This document shows, piece by piece, positions 1 through 7,239 of a stretch of DNA of 64,000 bases (positions are counted from its first letter, which is position 1; each line of letters opens with the position of its first letter). The position numbers and the translations under genes were made by a program. Below the pieces are notes generated by a model, which searched no databases, was not told the DNA's origin, and saw only the letters and a list, made by a program, of their open reading frames with translations. This stretch comes from Roseibium marinum (lineage in GTDB: Bacteria; Pseudomonadota; Alphaproteobacteria; Rhizobiales; Stappiaceae), in assembly GCF_002906165.1 (NCBI RefSeq), contig NZ_PPCN01000012.1, positions 1 through 64,000 of the forward strand. The letters are read 5' to 3'.

Positions 1-1
1 G

Positions 2-103
2 ATCGGTGGGGACAAGCTGATCGAGCGTCACCATCTCGAGAGCTGTCTGATCCGGGCCGGGTTTCTTCAACATGAAACCAGTGAATCAAAAACCCACGGC
101 TAA
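2..103 (+). CDS. C-terminal fragment of an unidentified protein
   Basis: An open frame enters from the left edge and reads 33 residues to a TAA stop (ends HETSESKTHG). It is the only + frame here with plausible coding composition, and it is followed 25 bases later by a hairpin with a T-rich tail that would terminate a + transcript. I cannot name the family from so short a tail. Confidence 0.45.
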   Translation: MGGDKLIERHHLESCLIRAGFLQHETSESKTHG

Positions 104-128
104 CGCCAGGGGTTTGTCAGCAGTCTGA

Positions 129-160
129 AGGCCGGGACAACCGTCCCGGCCTTTATTCTT
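129..160 (+). terminator. Rho-independent terminator
   Basis: A 10-bp perfect stem (AGGCCGGGAC / GTCCCGGCCT, loop AACC) is followed by TTATTCTT on the + strand. It fits the end of the partial gene at the left edge. The opposite direction has no T run, so it is a poorer terminator for the convergent fadL-like gene, although the hairpin could still protect that mRNA's 3' end. Confidence 0.7.
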
Positions 161-183
161 GGACTGGCAGAGGGTCGCCCTGG

Positions 184-1515
184 TCAGAACTTGTAACGCA
201 GCGCGGCGGAGATGATGTTGACCTGACTGTCGACGTCGCCCTTATAGGTGCCGACGTTGCTGTTGTAGTCCTGATGGTTTCCGGAAATGTCGATTTTCGT
301 ATCGGCCGGAATGAGATGCGAATACCCCAGATCGAACGCCAGATGCTTTGTCGGCGCCCAGGAAAGCCCCGCCGACAGCCACAGCCGGTCATTGTCCGGC
401 AGGCGGGTGGAGCGGATCTTCTCGTCGATGGGCGACAGCTCGTAGCCGATGCCGGCACGTAGCGTCACCTGATCGTTCCAGGCATATTCCCCGCCGACGG
501 AGAAGAACCAGCCATCGTCATAGTTGAACTCAAGGGCCGGAAGGCCCGTCGGGTTGGTGGTGGATGTCCCCGTGCCGGAAGGATGCACGGTCTTCAACCG
601 GCTCCAGTTGGTCCACTCGACCGTACCCGCAAGGCGGATCTTCTCGTTGACGCGATGGCTGGCGGAAAAGGTAACGGTTTCGGGCGTGACGACGGTTGCG
701 TCGATGCCCGCGCTGTTTCCGCCAAAGTTCACGAGCCCGACACCCGCCACAAAGAAGCGTCCACCCGGATTGATGTAGGAGCCGTCGAGATCGTTCGCGA
801 CGGCCGAGCGGAAACCGAGCCCGAATTCGGTGCTTTCCCAGGGCTTGAAAGTCAATCCGGCGGTCACGCCGAAACCATAACCCTCACCCTTGAATTCGGT
901 CGTTGCCGCGGTGGTCGAGAAAGCATAGGCGGACTTCAGCCGCACCTGCATGTACTGTAGCTGGGCCCCGATGCCCACCGCGAACATGTCGTTCACCTGA
1001 TAGGCGACTGCCGGGTTAACGTTGACGGTAAACACTTCCGACGACCGTGAATAATACTGCCCCGCCCAGTTCTGCTCAGGCTTGGTGCTGAGACCGAATG
1101 GAGCGTTGATGCCCAGACCGAACACCACCTGATCGTTGAACCGGTACGCGGCATAGCTTGCCGGAATCCAGGCGTCGGACGCGACGTCCCCGCTGGGCGC
1201 CGTGCTGGTGGTCGCGCCATTCAGTGTGGTCAGCGCCCCAGGCGTAAACGTTCCGTCGATATCCGAAACAGGCGCGATGAAAGAACTATGGGATTCGACC
1301 GTCAGTCCCTGACCCGCACCGACCAGCGTCGCCGGGTTCCAGAACATCGAGGAGATCGTGTCTCCGGTCGTCGCGTTTCCGGCGAACGACATTCCCTGAT
1401 AATAAGCGCTCTGTTCGCGAAGCGCGAACCCACCGGCATGTGCCGCGCCGGCAACCATAGAGAGAGCGATTGCTGTGGACGTAAATAGAACCGTTTTTTT
1501 CTTTGCGCTCGGCAT
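184..1515 (-). CDS. OmpP1/FadL-family outer membrane transporter
   Basis: The 443-residue product begins with a Sec signal peptide (cleavage predicted after AHA, residue 27) followed by the mature N-terminus GGFALREQSAYYQG and the NPA motif (residues 60-62) typical of FadL-type porins. The rest alternates short amphipathic stretches and ends in an aromatic (ALRYKF), as expected for an outer-membrane beta-barrel that takes up long-chain fatty acids or other hydrophobic compounds. The start at 1515 is preferred over the ATG 15 bases upstream because GGAGG lies at the right distance before it and the signal peptide begins there. Substrate is inferred from family only. An acyl-CoA ligase lies about 15 kb away. 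Confidence 0.9.
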   Translation of the reverse strand: MPSAKKKTVLFTSTAIALSMVAGAAHAGGFALREQSAYYQGMSFAGNATTGDTISSMFWNPATLVGAGQGLTVESHSSFIAPVSDIDGTFTPGALTTLNGATTSTAPSGDVASDAWIPASYAAYRFNDQVVFGLGINAPFGLSTKPEQNWAGQYYSRSSEVFTVNVNPAVAYQVNDMFAVGIGAQLQYMQVRLKSAYAFSTTAATTEFKGEGYGFGVTAGLTFKPWESTEFGLGFRSAVANDLDGSYINPGGRFFVAGVGLVNFGGNSAGIDATVVTPETVTFSASHRVNEKIRLAGTVEWTNWSRLKTVHPSGTGTSTTNPTGLPALEFNYDDGWFFSVGGEYAWNDQVTLRAGIGYELSPIDEKIRSTRLPDNDRLWLSAGLSWAPTKHLAFDLGYSHLIPADTKIDISGNHQDYNSNVGTYKGDVDSQVNIISAALRYKF

Positions 1516-2162
1516 GTGGTTTCCTCCCATCCTCTAGCCTCCGGATGAATCCAGATGTCTGATGAGAGAGTTTTCGAAGATCCGGTTTTGGTTTCAACCC
1601 AATAATAAAAGCAGACTGCTTGCGCCACCCTCATACTGCGCCGCAATATGCCCTGGAATTCCCGGCACCGAAGGGCCCGGCGCACACGGAAAACTGCATA
1701 TTTCTGCTGTTAGGAGACATTGCGTCACGCCGCTGGCTCACTTTCATTCATTTGCCTAGGAAATAGGCAGATTAAAAAGGTGTTTCCGTTAACGGAATTA
1801 AATCGCGTGTCGTTGCGCCTTTGTCACACATTTCCTAAGGGAACATGCCAAGTTATCTACATAAGTATTTGACAAAACATTGGAAATTTTACCAAGCCCT
1901 TGACAGCCAGCGTCCAGGGTCATCCGGAAATACACCTGTCTCCACACGCGTTTTTTTCAGGAATCGCCGCGCATGGCGTTGTGTTTCCGCTGGAGCCCAT
2001 CGCGTCAAAACAGAAACCCCACGACCAATCCAGGTCATCGAAAAAGCAGCTTCGAACAAACCGGAAAACTTGCCGCGTAGGGTCGTCGGCTTGCGATTTG
2101 ACAGGCGATGGCACGAGTGCAAATCGCCCTGGTCAAACGGTGCAAAATATACGCAAACCGCA
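1516..2162. other. Intergenic region upstream of the fadL-like gene
   Basis: This 647-base stretch lies between the end of the TRAP binding-protein gene and the start of the fadL-like gene, both on the minus strand. I see no convincing gene or terminator. It should carry the fadL-like promoter. Two perfect dyads lie near its middle and are listed separately. Open frames crossing it are antisense extensions of the neighbouring gene. Confidence 0.6.
1753..1797. promoter_or_regulatory. Two operator-like dyads upstream of the fadL-like gene
   Basis: TGCCTA-n5-TAGGCA occupies 1753-1769, and a perfect 14-bp palindrome, TTCCGTTAACGGAA, occupies 1784-1797. They lie about 240-280 bases upstream of the fadL-like start. 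No regulator can be assigned from sequence. Both could be chance, but two perfect dyads 15 bases apart in a noncoding gap suggest protein binding. Confidence 0.35.
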
Positions 2163-3269
2163 TCAGCCGTCGCGGGCGGCCATGAAGCGGCGCATGGCAA
2201 CATCGCTCCACGGCGCCAGACGGACCAGCGCGGCGGTATAACTCTCCTGAATGCGCGAGCTGAGCGGGTCTTTTTCGGCAAATTCAGCCAGAACCACAGC
2301 CGAGGTTTCCCGCAGGGCGGTCAGAACATCCTCCGGATAGGGCCTGACGGTTACGCCGTCCTCTTCCTGAAGCAGTTGCAGGCTGCCGGCGTTCTGCCAG
2401 TCGCTTTCGGCAAGGGCACGGCCGTTTTCCGCCCGGCAGGCCTCCAGAACGATTGCCCGCAGCTCACCGGGCAGACCGTCAAGAGCCACCTGGTTGAAGA
2501 TCGCCTCCCCTGTGCCGTTCGGTTCGTGAAAGCCCGGTGTGTAATAGGATTTGGCGGCCTTGTGAAAGCCCATGGCCCGGTCGGACCAGGGCCCGAGAAA
2601 CTCGGTCGCATCCAGAACGCCGGTCTGCAGCGCCTGGAACAATTCGCCCGGCGGCAGGCTGACCGGTGTCGCGCCGAGACGGCGCATCACCTCGCCCCCA
2701 AGTCCCGGCATCCGGATCTTGAGCCCCTTGAGATCGGCGAGGCTGTTGATCTCCCTCTTGTACCAGCCTCCCATCTGCACGCCGGTATTGCCCGCCATCA
2801 CCGGTTTCAGGCCGAAGGGTGCATACAGCTCGTCCCATAGCGCCTGCCCGCCGCCCTGCTCGATCCAGGCGATATGTTCATGGGGTAGAAGGCCGAAAGG
2901 GATCGCGGTGAAATAGACCGACGCGGGGATCTTGCCCTGCCAGAAGAACGAGGCCGTGTGGGCCATCTGGGCCGTTCCGGCAGCAACTGCCTCGAACACG
3001 CCGAGCGCCGGAACCAGTTCGCCCGCCGCATAAAGCCGGATGCGCAACCGGCCGCCGGACATTTCGCCGACCCGGTCGACGATCCGCTGCGCGGTCACGC
3101 CGGGTCCCGGCAGGTTCTTCGGCCAGGAGGTCACCATCTTCCATTCGACGGTGACCATTTCCTGCGCGAGGGCGGGCGCGGCCAGGACCGCCGTTCCGGC
3201 CGCGGCGGAAGCCCCGAGCAGCGCCCTGCGGTTCATCAGCTTGGTTGCGTGTGAAGGTGTGTCGGACAT
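2163..3269 (-). CDS. TRAP transporter substrate-binding protein (DctP family)
   Basis: This is a 368-residue periplasmic binding protein. The N-terminus carries a twin arginine (NRRALLG, residues 13-19) and an Ala-rich h-region ending APALA|QE, so Tat export is likely. The mature part shows TRAP-family landmarks: SWPKNLPGPG, the helix region FEAVAAGTAQMAHTA, and the ligand-carboxylate region LKIRMPGLGGEVMRRLG followed by LPPGELFQALQTGVLDATEF. The FHKAAKSYYTPGFHEP segment resembles the 2-oxoacid (TakP-like) subfamily. Its ATG starts one base after the thiD stop, with GGAG inside the thiD end, so the two are translationally coupled. No DctQ/DctM membrane genes are present in the window. Being last in a TPP-riboswitch operon suggests a thiamine-related ligand; that is inference. 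Confidence 0.88.
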   Translation of the reverse strand: MSDTPSHATKLMNRRALLGASAAAGTAVLAAPALAQEMVTVEWKMVTSWPKNLPGPGVTAQRIVDRVGEMSGGRLRIRLYAAGELVPALGVFEAVAAGTAQMAHTASFFWQGKIPASVYFTAIPFGLLPHEHIAWIEQGGGQALWDELYAPFGLKPVMAGNTGVQMGGWYKREINSLADLKGLKIRMPGLGGEVMRRLGATPVSLPPGELFQALQTGVLDATEFLGPWSDRAMGFHKAAKSYYTPGFHEPNGTGEAIFNQVALDGLPGELRAIVLEACRAENGRALAESDWQNAGSLQLLQEEDGVTVRPYPEDVLTALRETSAVVLAEFAEKDPLSSRIQESYTAALVRLAPWSDVAMRRFMAARDG

Positions 3270-3270
3270 G

Positions 3271-4077
3271 TCATTTGCTCCAGACGTCGTGAAAATGATG
3301 GACTGGCCCGTGCCCCGCGCCGATGCCGAGCCGGTCGGCGGCGGCGATAGCGGCGTGGATATAGTTTTTCGCGTCCCTGATCGCGGTTTCCAGGTCTTTT
3401 CCCAGCGCCAGTCCGGCGGCGATGGCGGACGACAGGGTGCAGCCCGTTCCGTGGGTGTTGTTCGTGGCGATCCGCTTTTGCCGCAGCCAGATTTCGGTTC
3501 CGCTCCGGTTGAGGAAAAGGTCCGCGCTTTCGTCGCTCGTGCCGTGTCCGCCTTTCAGCAATACGGACCTCGCCCCGCGCTCAAGCAGCCGTTCGGCCTG
3601 GGCGCGCATGGCGGTCTCGCTGTCCGCCACCCCAGTTTCCAGCATACGGGCGGCTTCATGGAGGTTCGGCGTGATCACATCGGCGCGCGGCACGAGCACG
3701 CTCATCAGGCCGTCGACGGCACTGTCGGCAAGCAGCGGATCTCCGGAAGCGGCCACCATCACCGGATCCAGAACCACCGGTCCGGTCTCATGGGCCGCCA
3801 GACCTTCGGCGACCGTCTCGATGACATCGACACGCGACAGCATGCCGATCTTGGTCGCGTTCACCTTCAGGTCCGAATAGACCGCATCCATCTGTGCCCG
3901 CACGAAATCGGGCGGCACCTCGTGAATGGCGGTCACGCCGAGCGTATTTTGCGCGGTCAGGGCCGTCAGAATGCTGGCGCCGTAGACACCGATTGCGGAA
4001 AAGGTCTTCAGGTCGGCCTGTATGCCGGCTCCTCCGCCGGAATCCGACCCTGCAATTGTCACCGCGATCGCGGTCAT
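3271..4077 (-). CDS. thiD: Hydroxymethylpyrimidine/phosphomethylpyrimidine kinase
   Basis: The 268-residue protein matches ThiD, which phosphorylates HMP and then HMP-phosphate to give HMP-PP for thiamine phosphate synthesis. It opens with the ribokinase-like IAGSDSGGGAGIQADLK, has VVLDPVMVA near residue 101, and the anion-hole/catalytic GTGC at 210-213 (NNTHGTGCTLSSA). GAGGAGA precedes the ATG. It is the second gene after thiM and is followed by the TRAP binding protein with a one-base gap. Cytoplasmic enzyme; expression should follow the upstream TPP riboswitch. Confidence 0.97.
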   Translation of the reverse strand: MTAIAVTIAGSDSGGGAGIQADLKTFSAIGVYGASILTALTAQNTLGVTAIHEVPPDFVRAQMDAVYSDLKVNATKIGMLSRVDVIETVAEGLAAHETGPVVLDPVMVAASGDPLLADSAVDGLMSVLVPRADVITPNLHEAARMLETGVADSETAMRAQAERLLERGARSVLLKGGHGTSDESADLFLNRSGTEIWLRQKRIATNNTHGTGCTLSSAIAAGLALGKDLETAIRDAKNYIHAAIAAADRLGIGAGHGPVHHFHDVWSK

Positions 4078-4113
4078 GGGCGTCTCCTCACTGTACTGAA
4101 TTGGAAATTGTCG

Positions 4114-4887
4114 TCAGGCGGCTTTGAGCCGGGCCTCGATATCGGTAAGGCTCATCGCATAGAGCGCATCGAGCAACTCGGGTACCAAGGTGCCCGGCCC
4201 GCAGGCGCGCGCGGCCGCGATTTCCCCGGCGATATTGAACACCGACAGGCCACAGGCGGCGGCAAGCGCCCTATCGGTCTCGACACTCGCGAAGGCGGCA
4301 AGAACCGCACCGCCCGCGCATCCCGTCGCCGTGACGCGCGCCATCAGCGGATGTCCGTTCGAGAGCCGGAAATCCCCGCTTCTGCTTTCGATCTTGTCTT
4401 CTTCTCCGGTCACCGCGAAAACCGTTCCCGCCGCGATCAATTCTTCCACGCCGGCCCTTCCGGGAAACAGCGCCTCCATTTCCGCTGCGTTCAGACGCAC
4501 CAGATCCGGTCCACAGGCAAGAAGTTCTGTCGCATAGGCACAGCGAACCGGCGACCGGTTGACGAAGACGGGATCGATACTGACCGGATGTCCGCCGGCC
4601 CTGGCCGCCTCGATGGCGAGCGGGATGGCAGCGCGCCGTGTCTCGTCGAGCGTGCCGAGATTGATCAAAAGCGCGTCCGCGCTCCCGGCAAAGCCGGCGA
4701 CTTCCTCTTCGGCGATTGTCATCGACGGGACCGCGCCGAGCGCCAGCAGCACATTGGCGGTGAAGTTCTGGGCGACCGCATTGGTGATCGTATGGACGCG
4801 CGGCGTCTTCTCGCGCACCCGCAGCAAAAGTTCGTGAACCGTTCCGGCGGAAAGAAGCTCGGTGGACGCAGCGACAGTGAGGCTCAT
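4114..4887 (-). CDS. thiM: Hydroxyethylthiazole kinase
   Basis: The 257-residue product matches ThiM, which phosphorylates salvaged 4-methyl-5-(2-hydroxyethyl)thiazole. Landmarks are HTITNAVAQNFTANVLLALGA (residues 32-52), SIDPVF (103-108) and the ATGC motif with Cys190 near the active site. AGGAGGT lies six bases before the ATG. First gene of a three-gene operon (thiM, thiD, TRAP binding protein) directly downstream of a TPP riboswitch. No thiE or thiC is in the window, so the operon looks like a salvage unit that needs external thiazole and pyrimidine. Confidence 0.97.
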   Translation of the reverse strand: MSLTVAASTELLSAGTVHELLLRVREKTPRVHTITNAVAQNFTANVLLALGAVPSMTIAEEEVAGFAGSADALLINLGTLDETRRAAIPLAIEAARAGGHPVSIDPVFVNRSPVRCAYATELLACGPDLVRLNAAEMEALFPGRAGVEELIAAGTVFAVTGEEDKIESRSGDFRLSNGHPLMARVTATGCAGGAVLAAFASVETDRALAAACGLSVFNIAGEIAAARACGPGTLVPELLDALYAMSLTDIEARLKAA

Positions 4888-4963
4888 GAGGCACCTCCTG
4901 GAAGGGCCGCGAATGTGCCGGAATCACGATTAAAATGAAGTGGACGAACTGCCCTGAATGTCA

Positions 4964-5064
4964 TCATCTCAAATCCCTCCGCCGGTACAAGCCGGATCAG
5001 GTTCAAGGAGTTGGCCAGCCGCCTCTCAGCCCGAAGCACTATTGCCGGGCACCCCCATGAGATA
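4964..5064 (-). promoter_or_regulatory. TPP riboswitch (THI element)
   Basis: Read on the minus strand, this stretch contains the conserved TPP-aptamer strings GGGGTGCC, CTGAGAGG and GAACCTGATCCGG followed by ACCGGCGGAGGGA, in canonical order and spacing. It sits about 75 bases before the thiM start. I see no U-tract terminator between the aptamer and the ATG, so control is probably by ribosome-site accessibility: the thiM Shine-Dalgarno AGGAGGT could pair with nearby CCTCC-type sequence. Confidence 0.95.
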
Positions 5065-5069
5065 TCTGA

Positions 5070-5098
5070 CAGCTAACAAGGCTCGCCCGAATTTGCAA
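5070..5098 (-). promoter_or_regulatory. Candidate promoter of the thi operon
   Basis: On the minus strand TTGCAA (5098-5093) and TAGCTG (5075-5070) are separated by 17 bases, which would start transcription at about 5063, exactly at the beginning of the TPP aptamer. The position supports the call; the boxes themselves are only moderate matches to the housekeeping consensus. Confidence 0.5.
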
Positions 5099-5191
5099 GT
5101 CCCCGCTCGTCACCAGGCATTGCCAATTGAAGGCGGAGACGATTGACTGGACTAGCGAGATGGGCGATGTCCTTGTGCAGAAATTTACTTG

Positions 5192-5286
5192 GATCAGCGG
5201 TCGTTCGATCGAAACCGAATGAACGACCGCTGATCGATCTTGAAATGGTAGAGCATCGTGCGTTCACATGAACGCACGATGCTCTA
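5192..5286. repeat. Two long perfect inverted repeats in tandem
   Basis: The first has 15-bp perfect arms (GATCAGCGGTCGTTC at 5192-5206, complement at 5221-5235) around a 14-base loop. The second has 18-bp perfect arms (TAGAGCATCGTGCGTTCA at 5249-5266, complement at 5269-5286) around only two bases. They lie between the divergent thi promoter and a small Lrp-type gene. The second shares TAGAGCAT and GCGTT with the ends of the 110-bp repeats at 38.5 and 47 kb, so these may be relatives of the same class of intergenic palindrome. Confidence 0.8.
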
Positions 5287-5308
5287 CTCCCAATGTCCGG
5301 AGCGCCGC

Positions 5309-5545
5309 ATGACCCCGTTTTTCGTGATGATCAAATGCCAGCTTGGCAAGACCTACCAGGTCGCCAACGCGATCGCCGACGCGGAGATTGCATCCGAGGT
5401 CTATTCCACCAGCGGCGATTATGATCTTCTGGTAAAGTTCTACATTGAGGACGGTGCCGATATCGGCCATTTCGTCAATGAAAAGGTGCATCCCATCGAC
5501 GGCATTCAGGACACGAAAACGATCATTACGTTCAAGGCTTTTTGA
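5309..5545 (+). CDS. Stand-alone Lrp/AsnC ligand-binding (RAM) domain protein
   Basis: This 78-residue protein is only the RAM/ACT-like sensing domain of Lrp/AsnC regulators, without the N-terminal helix-turn-helix. The pattern FFVMIKCQLGKTYQVANAIADAE, then VYSTSGDYDLLVKFYIED, then VHPIDGIQDTKTIITFKAF matches the C-terminal half of Lrp proteins and the known stand-alone family. Such proteins bind amino acids and may modulate full-length Lrp partners. I chose ATG 5309 because an upstream in-frame ATG falls inside the 18-bp palindrome and would add unrelated residues. Monocistronic, with another small gene 70 bases downstream. Confidence 0.85.
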   Translation: MTPFFVMIKCQLGKTYQVANAIADAEIASEVYSTSGDYDLLVKFYIEDGADIGHFVNEKVHPIDGIQDTKTIITFKAF

Positions 5546-5618
5546 GACATCCCGCCGGGCTGAGAAGACAGACCGCCAGGATGATTTTTGCAACGCTCCC
5601 TTCATCAGGAGACATCCC

Positions 5619-6017
5619 ATGCGCATTTTGAAATCCGCCGCCCTCATATTGGGCCTCACTTTCCTGCCGCTTCCGGCAACCGCCCAGGGCATGCCGCCGG
5701 AGCAGATCAAGCAGATCCTCGATCTGACAAAGGCCAACTGGGTCGCCTTCCGCGACTGGCAGGGCCAGGAGCTGATCTATTTCACCCATCTGGAAGCGTG
5801 GAAATGCGGCATCGACTACGTATTCTACGGCCTGAACGGCGGCCCGATGGACCAGGTCTGGGAACTGGATTCCTGCGACCCGGACAGCCCGAACGCCGTC
5901 CTCAAGGAAAAGCCCTATCTGGAACGGCCCGATGGATCGACCCAGTCCATCAGCGTGCAGCTGATCTTCCCGGACGGCACCAAAAGCGCCGTCGAAACTT
6001 TCCTGTACAAGCCGTAG
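5619..6017 (+). CDS. Small secreted protein of unknown function
   Basis: The 132-residue product starts with a clear Sec signal peptide (MRILKSAALILGLTFLPLPATA, cleavage before QGMPP). The mature part is about 110 residues and has two cysteines (in WKCGIDYV and DSCDPD), which could form a disulfide. It is rich in aromatic residues and has no enzyme motif I recognise. CAGGAG lies seven bases before the ATG. It is followed by a double-hairpin repeat that may end the transcript. Probably periplasmic; function unknown. Confidence 0.8.
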   Translation: MRILKSAALILGLTFLPLPATAQGMPPEQIKQILDLTKANWVAFRDWQGQELIYFTHLEAWKCGIDYVFYGLNGGPMDQVWELDSCDPDSPNAVLKEKPYLERPDGSTQSISVQLIFPDGTKSAVETFLYKP

Positions 6018-6043
6018 TAGACAAGGAATTCAAAGCATCAGGT

Positions 6044-6103
6044 GCCCCGGCCTTGCGCCGGGGCCTGTTCGGGAAAGGCCCCGGCTCAAGGCCGGGACAG
6101 CGC
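6044..6103. repeat. Double-hairpin 3'-end repeat, copy 1
   Basis: Two adjacent GC-rich hairpins: GCCCCGGCC-TTG-CGCCGGGGC type at 6044-6064 and CCCGGCTC-AAGGCCGGG type at 6080-6097, ending GGGACAGCGC. Related pairs occur just after genes at 15977 and 38371. Each copy sits within 45 bases of the 3' end of a + gene, so it may act as a transcript end or mRNA-stabilising element. Confidence 0.6.
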
Positions 6104-6135
6104 TTGCGGATTGAAGTCTTTCCGAACGGGAAAAA

Positions 6136-7137
6136 TCAGGATTTCGACGGTGACGACGCCCGGCGGGCCTTGGTGCGGTCGATGCCGAGTTTGTGTTCGC
6201 GGTAGATGACGAACACGCCGGCGGCGATGACGATGAGTGCGCCGATCACCACTTCGGGAACCGGCATCTCGGAAAAGATCAGCCAGCCGACGATGATCGC
6301 CCACAGCATGTTGACATAGTCGAAGGGGGCGATGGTCGAGGCATCCGCGAACCGGTAGCTCTGGGTGAGCAGGATCTGGCCGACGCCCCCGGCGAGCCCG
6401 ATCAGGAGCAGCAGGCCGGCCGTCGCCGCATCGGGGACGACCCAGGCAAGATCCGGCAGGACAAGACCCAGCGGCAGGGTCAGCAGCGACAGGACGGTCG
6501 CCGACCCGGCGAACCAGGTGACGATGGTCGAGGTCCGTTCCGTCTCGCACAGTTTGCGCACGGTGATCATGGCAAGCGCGCCAAATCCGGCGCCCGCCGT
6601 CCCCAGCAGCGCGCCGAGCGTGGAGGCATTGTCCAGTTCCTTCTCGCCCAGATGCGGCGACAGCACCACAAGAATGCCGAGAAACCCGACGACGACGGCG
6701 CTCCAGCGATAGATCCGCACCGGTTCCCCCAGCAGGAAAAACGCCAGCACAACCACGAAAAGCGGCGTGGCGAAGCCGATGGCCGTGGCGTCCGGCAACG
6801 GCAGCAGGTAAAGAGCGGTGAACGAGCACACCATCGCGGAAAGGCCGACGGTCGCGCGGGTCAAATGCCCTTTCGGGTTTTTCGTCTGAAAGGCCAGCAC
6901 CAGTTCCCCGCGCATGGCGACCATCAGCAGAACCGGAAACAGGCCGAAGAAGTTGCGCGCGAAGACCAGTTCGCCGATGGGCACGGTTTCGGCGGCAATC
7001 TTCAGGGCGGTCGCCATCGTGAAAAAGGCGATGGTCGAGGCCAGTTTCAGGGTGATACCGATCAGGGGGGCGTGCCGGGTCATGCCGGCCTGCGCGGGCG
7101 GGCCCGAAAAGCGGGACAATACGCTCCTAAGCGTCAT
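6136..7137 (-). CDS. EamA-family (DMT superfamily) permease
   Basis: A 333-residue inner-membrane protein with about ten hydrophobic segments in two EamA halves (roughly residues 25-155 and 170-305). The first half contains the typical ALYLLPLPDATAIGFATPLFVVVLAFFLLGE stretch, and the second half ends in DYVNMLWAIIVGWLIFSE. The C-terminus is basic and cytoplasmic. Drug/metabolite transporters of this family usually export amino acids, nucleotide precursors or S-adenosylmethionine; the substrate cannot be told here. A second EamA gene of the same length lies at 14.9 kb; the two are only distantly alike. Confidence 0.9.
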   Translation of the reverse strand: MTLRSVLSRFSGPPAQAGMTRHAPLIGITLKLASTIAFFTMATALKIAAETVPIGELVFARNFFGLFPVLLMVAMRGELVLAFQTKNPKGHLTRATVGLSAMVCSFTALYLLPLPDATAIGFATPLFVVVLAFFLLGEPVRIYRWSAVVVGFLGILVVLSPHLGEKELDNASTLGALLGTAGAGFGALAMITVRKLCETERTSTIVTWFAGSATVLSLLTLPLGLVLPDLAWVVPDAATAGLLLLIGLAGGVGQILLTQSYRFADASTIAPFDYVNMLWAIIVGWLIFSEMPVPEVVIGALIVIAAGVFVIYREHKLGIDRTKARRASSPSKS

Positions 7138-7239
7138 GCAGATCTTCCGCGGCCCGGCGCAGACAGAAGTCTCACGCGGTGCGTCGGACCGCAGAACCGC
7201 GAGGATCAGGTGGGGTAACGCCGGATCGGCGTCCCTGGT

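Noticed and set aside
2163..3269. Complete TRAP transporter
   Set aside because: Neither the small (DctQ) nor the large (DctM) membrane subunit is encoded on either side; only the binding protein is present.
3040..4938. A 632-residue open frame on the + strand
   Set aside because: It lies antisense to thiD and thiM, which have full family motifs; long antisense frames are common in GC-rich DNA. The translation is rich in Arg, Gly, His and Asp without a domain.
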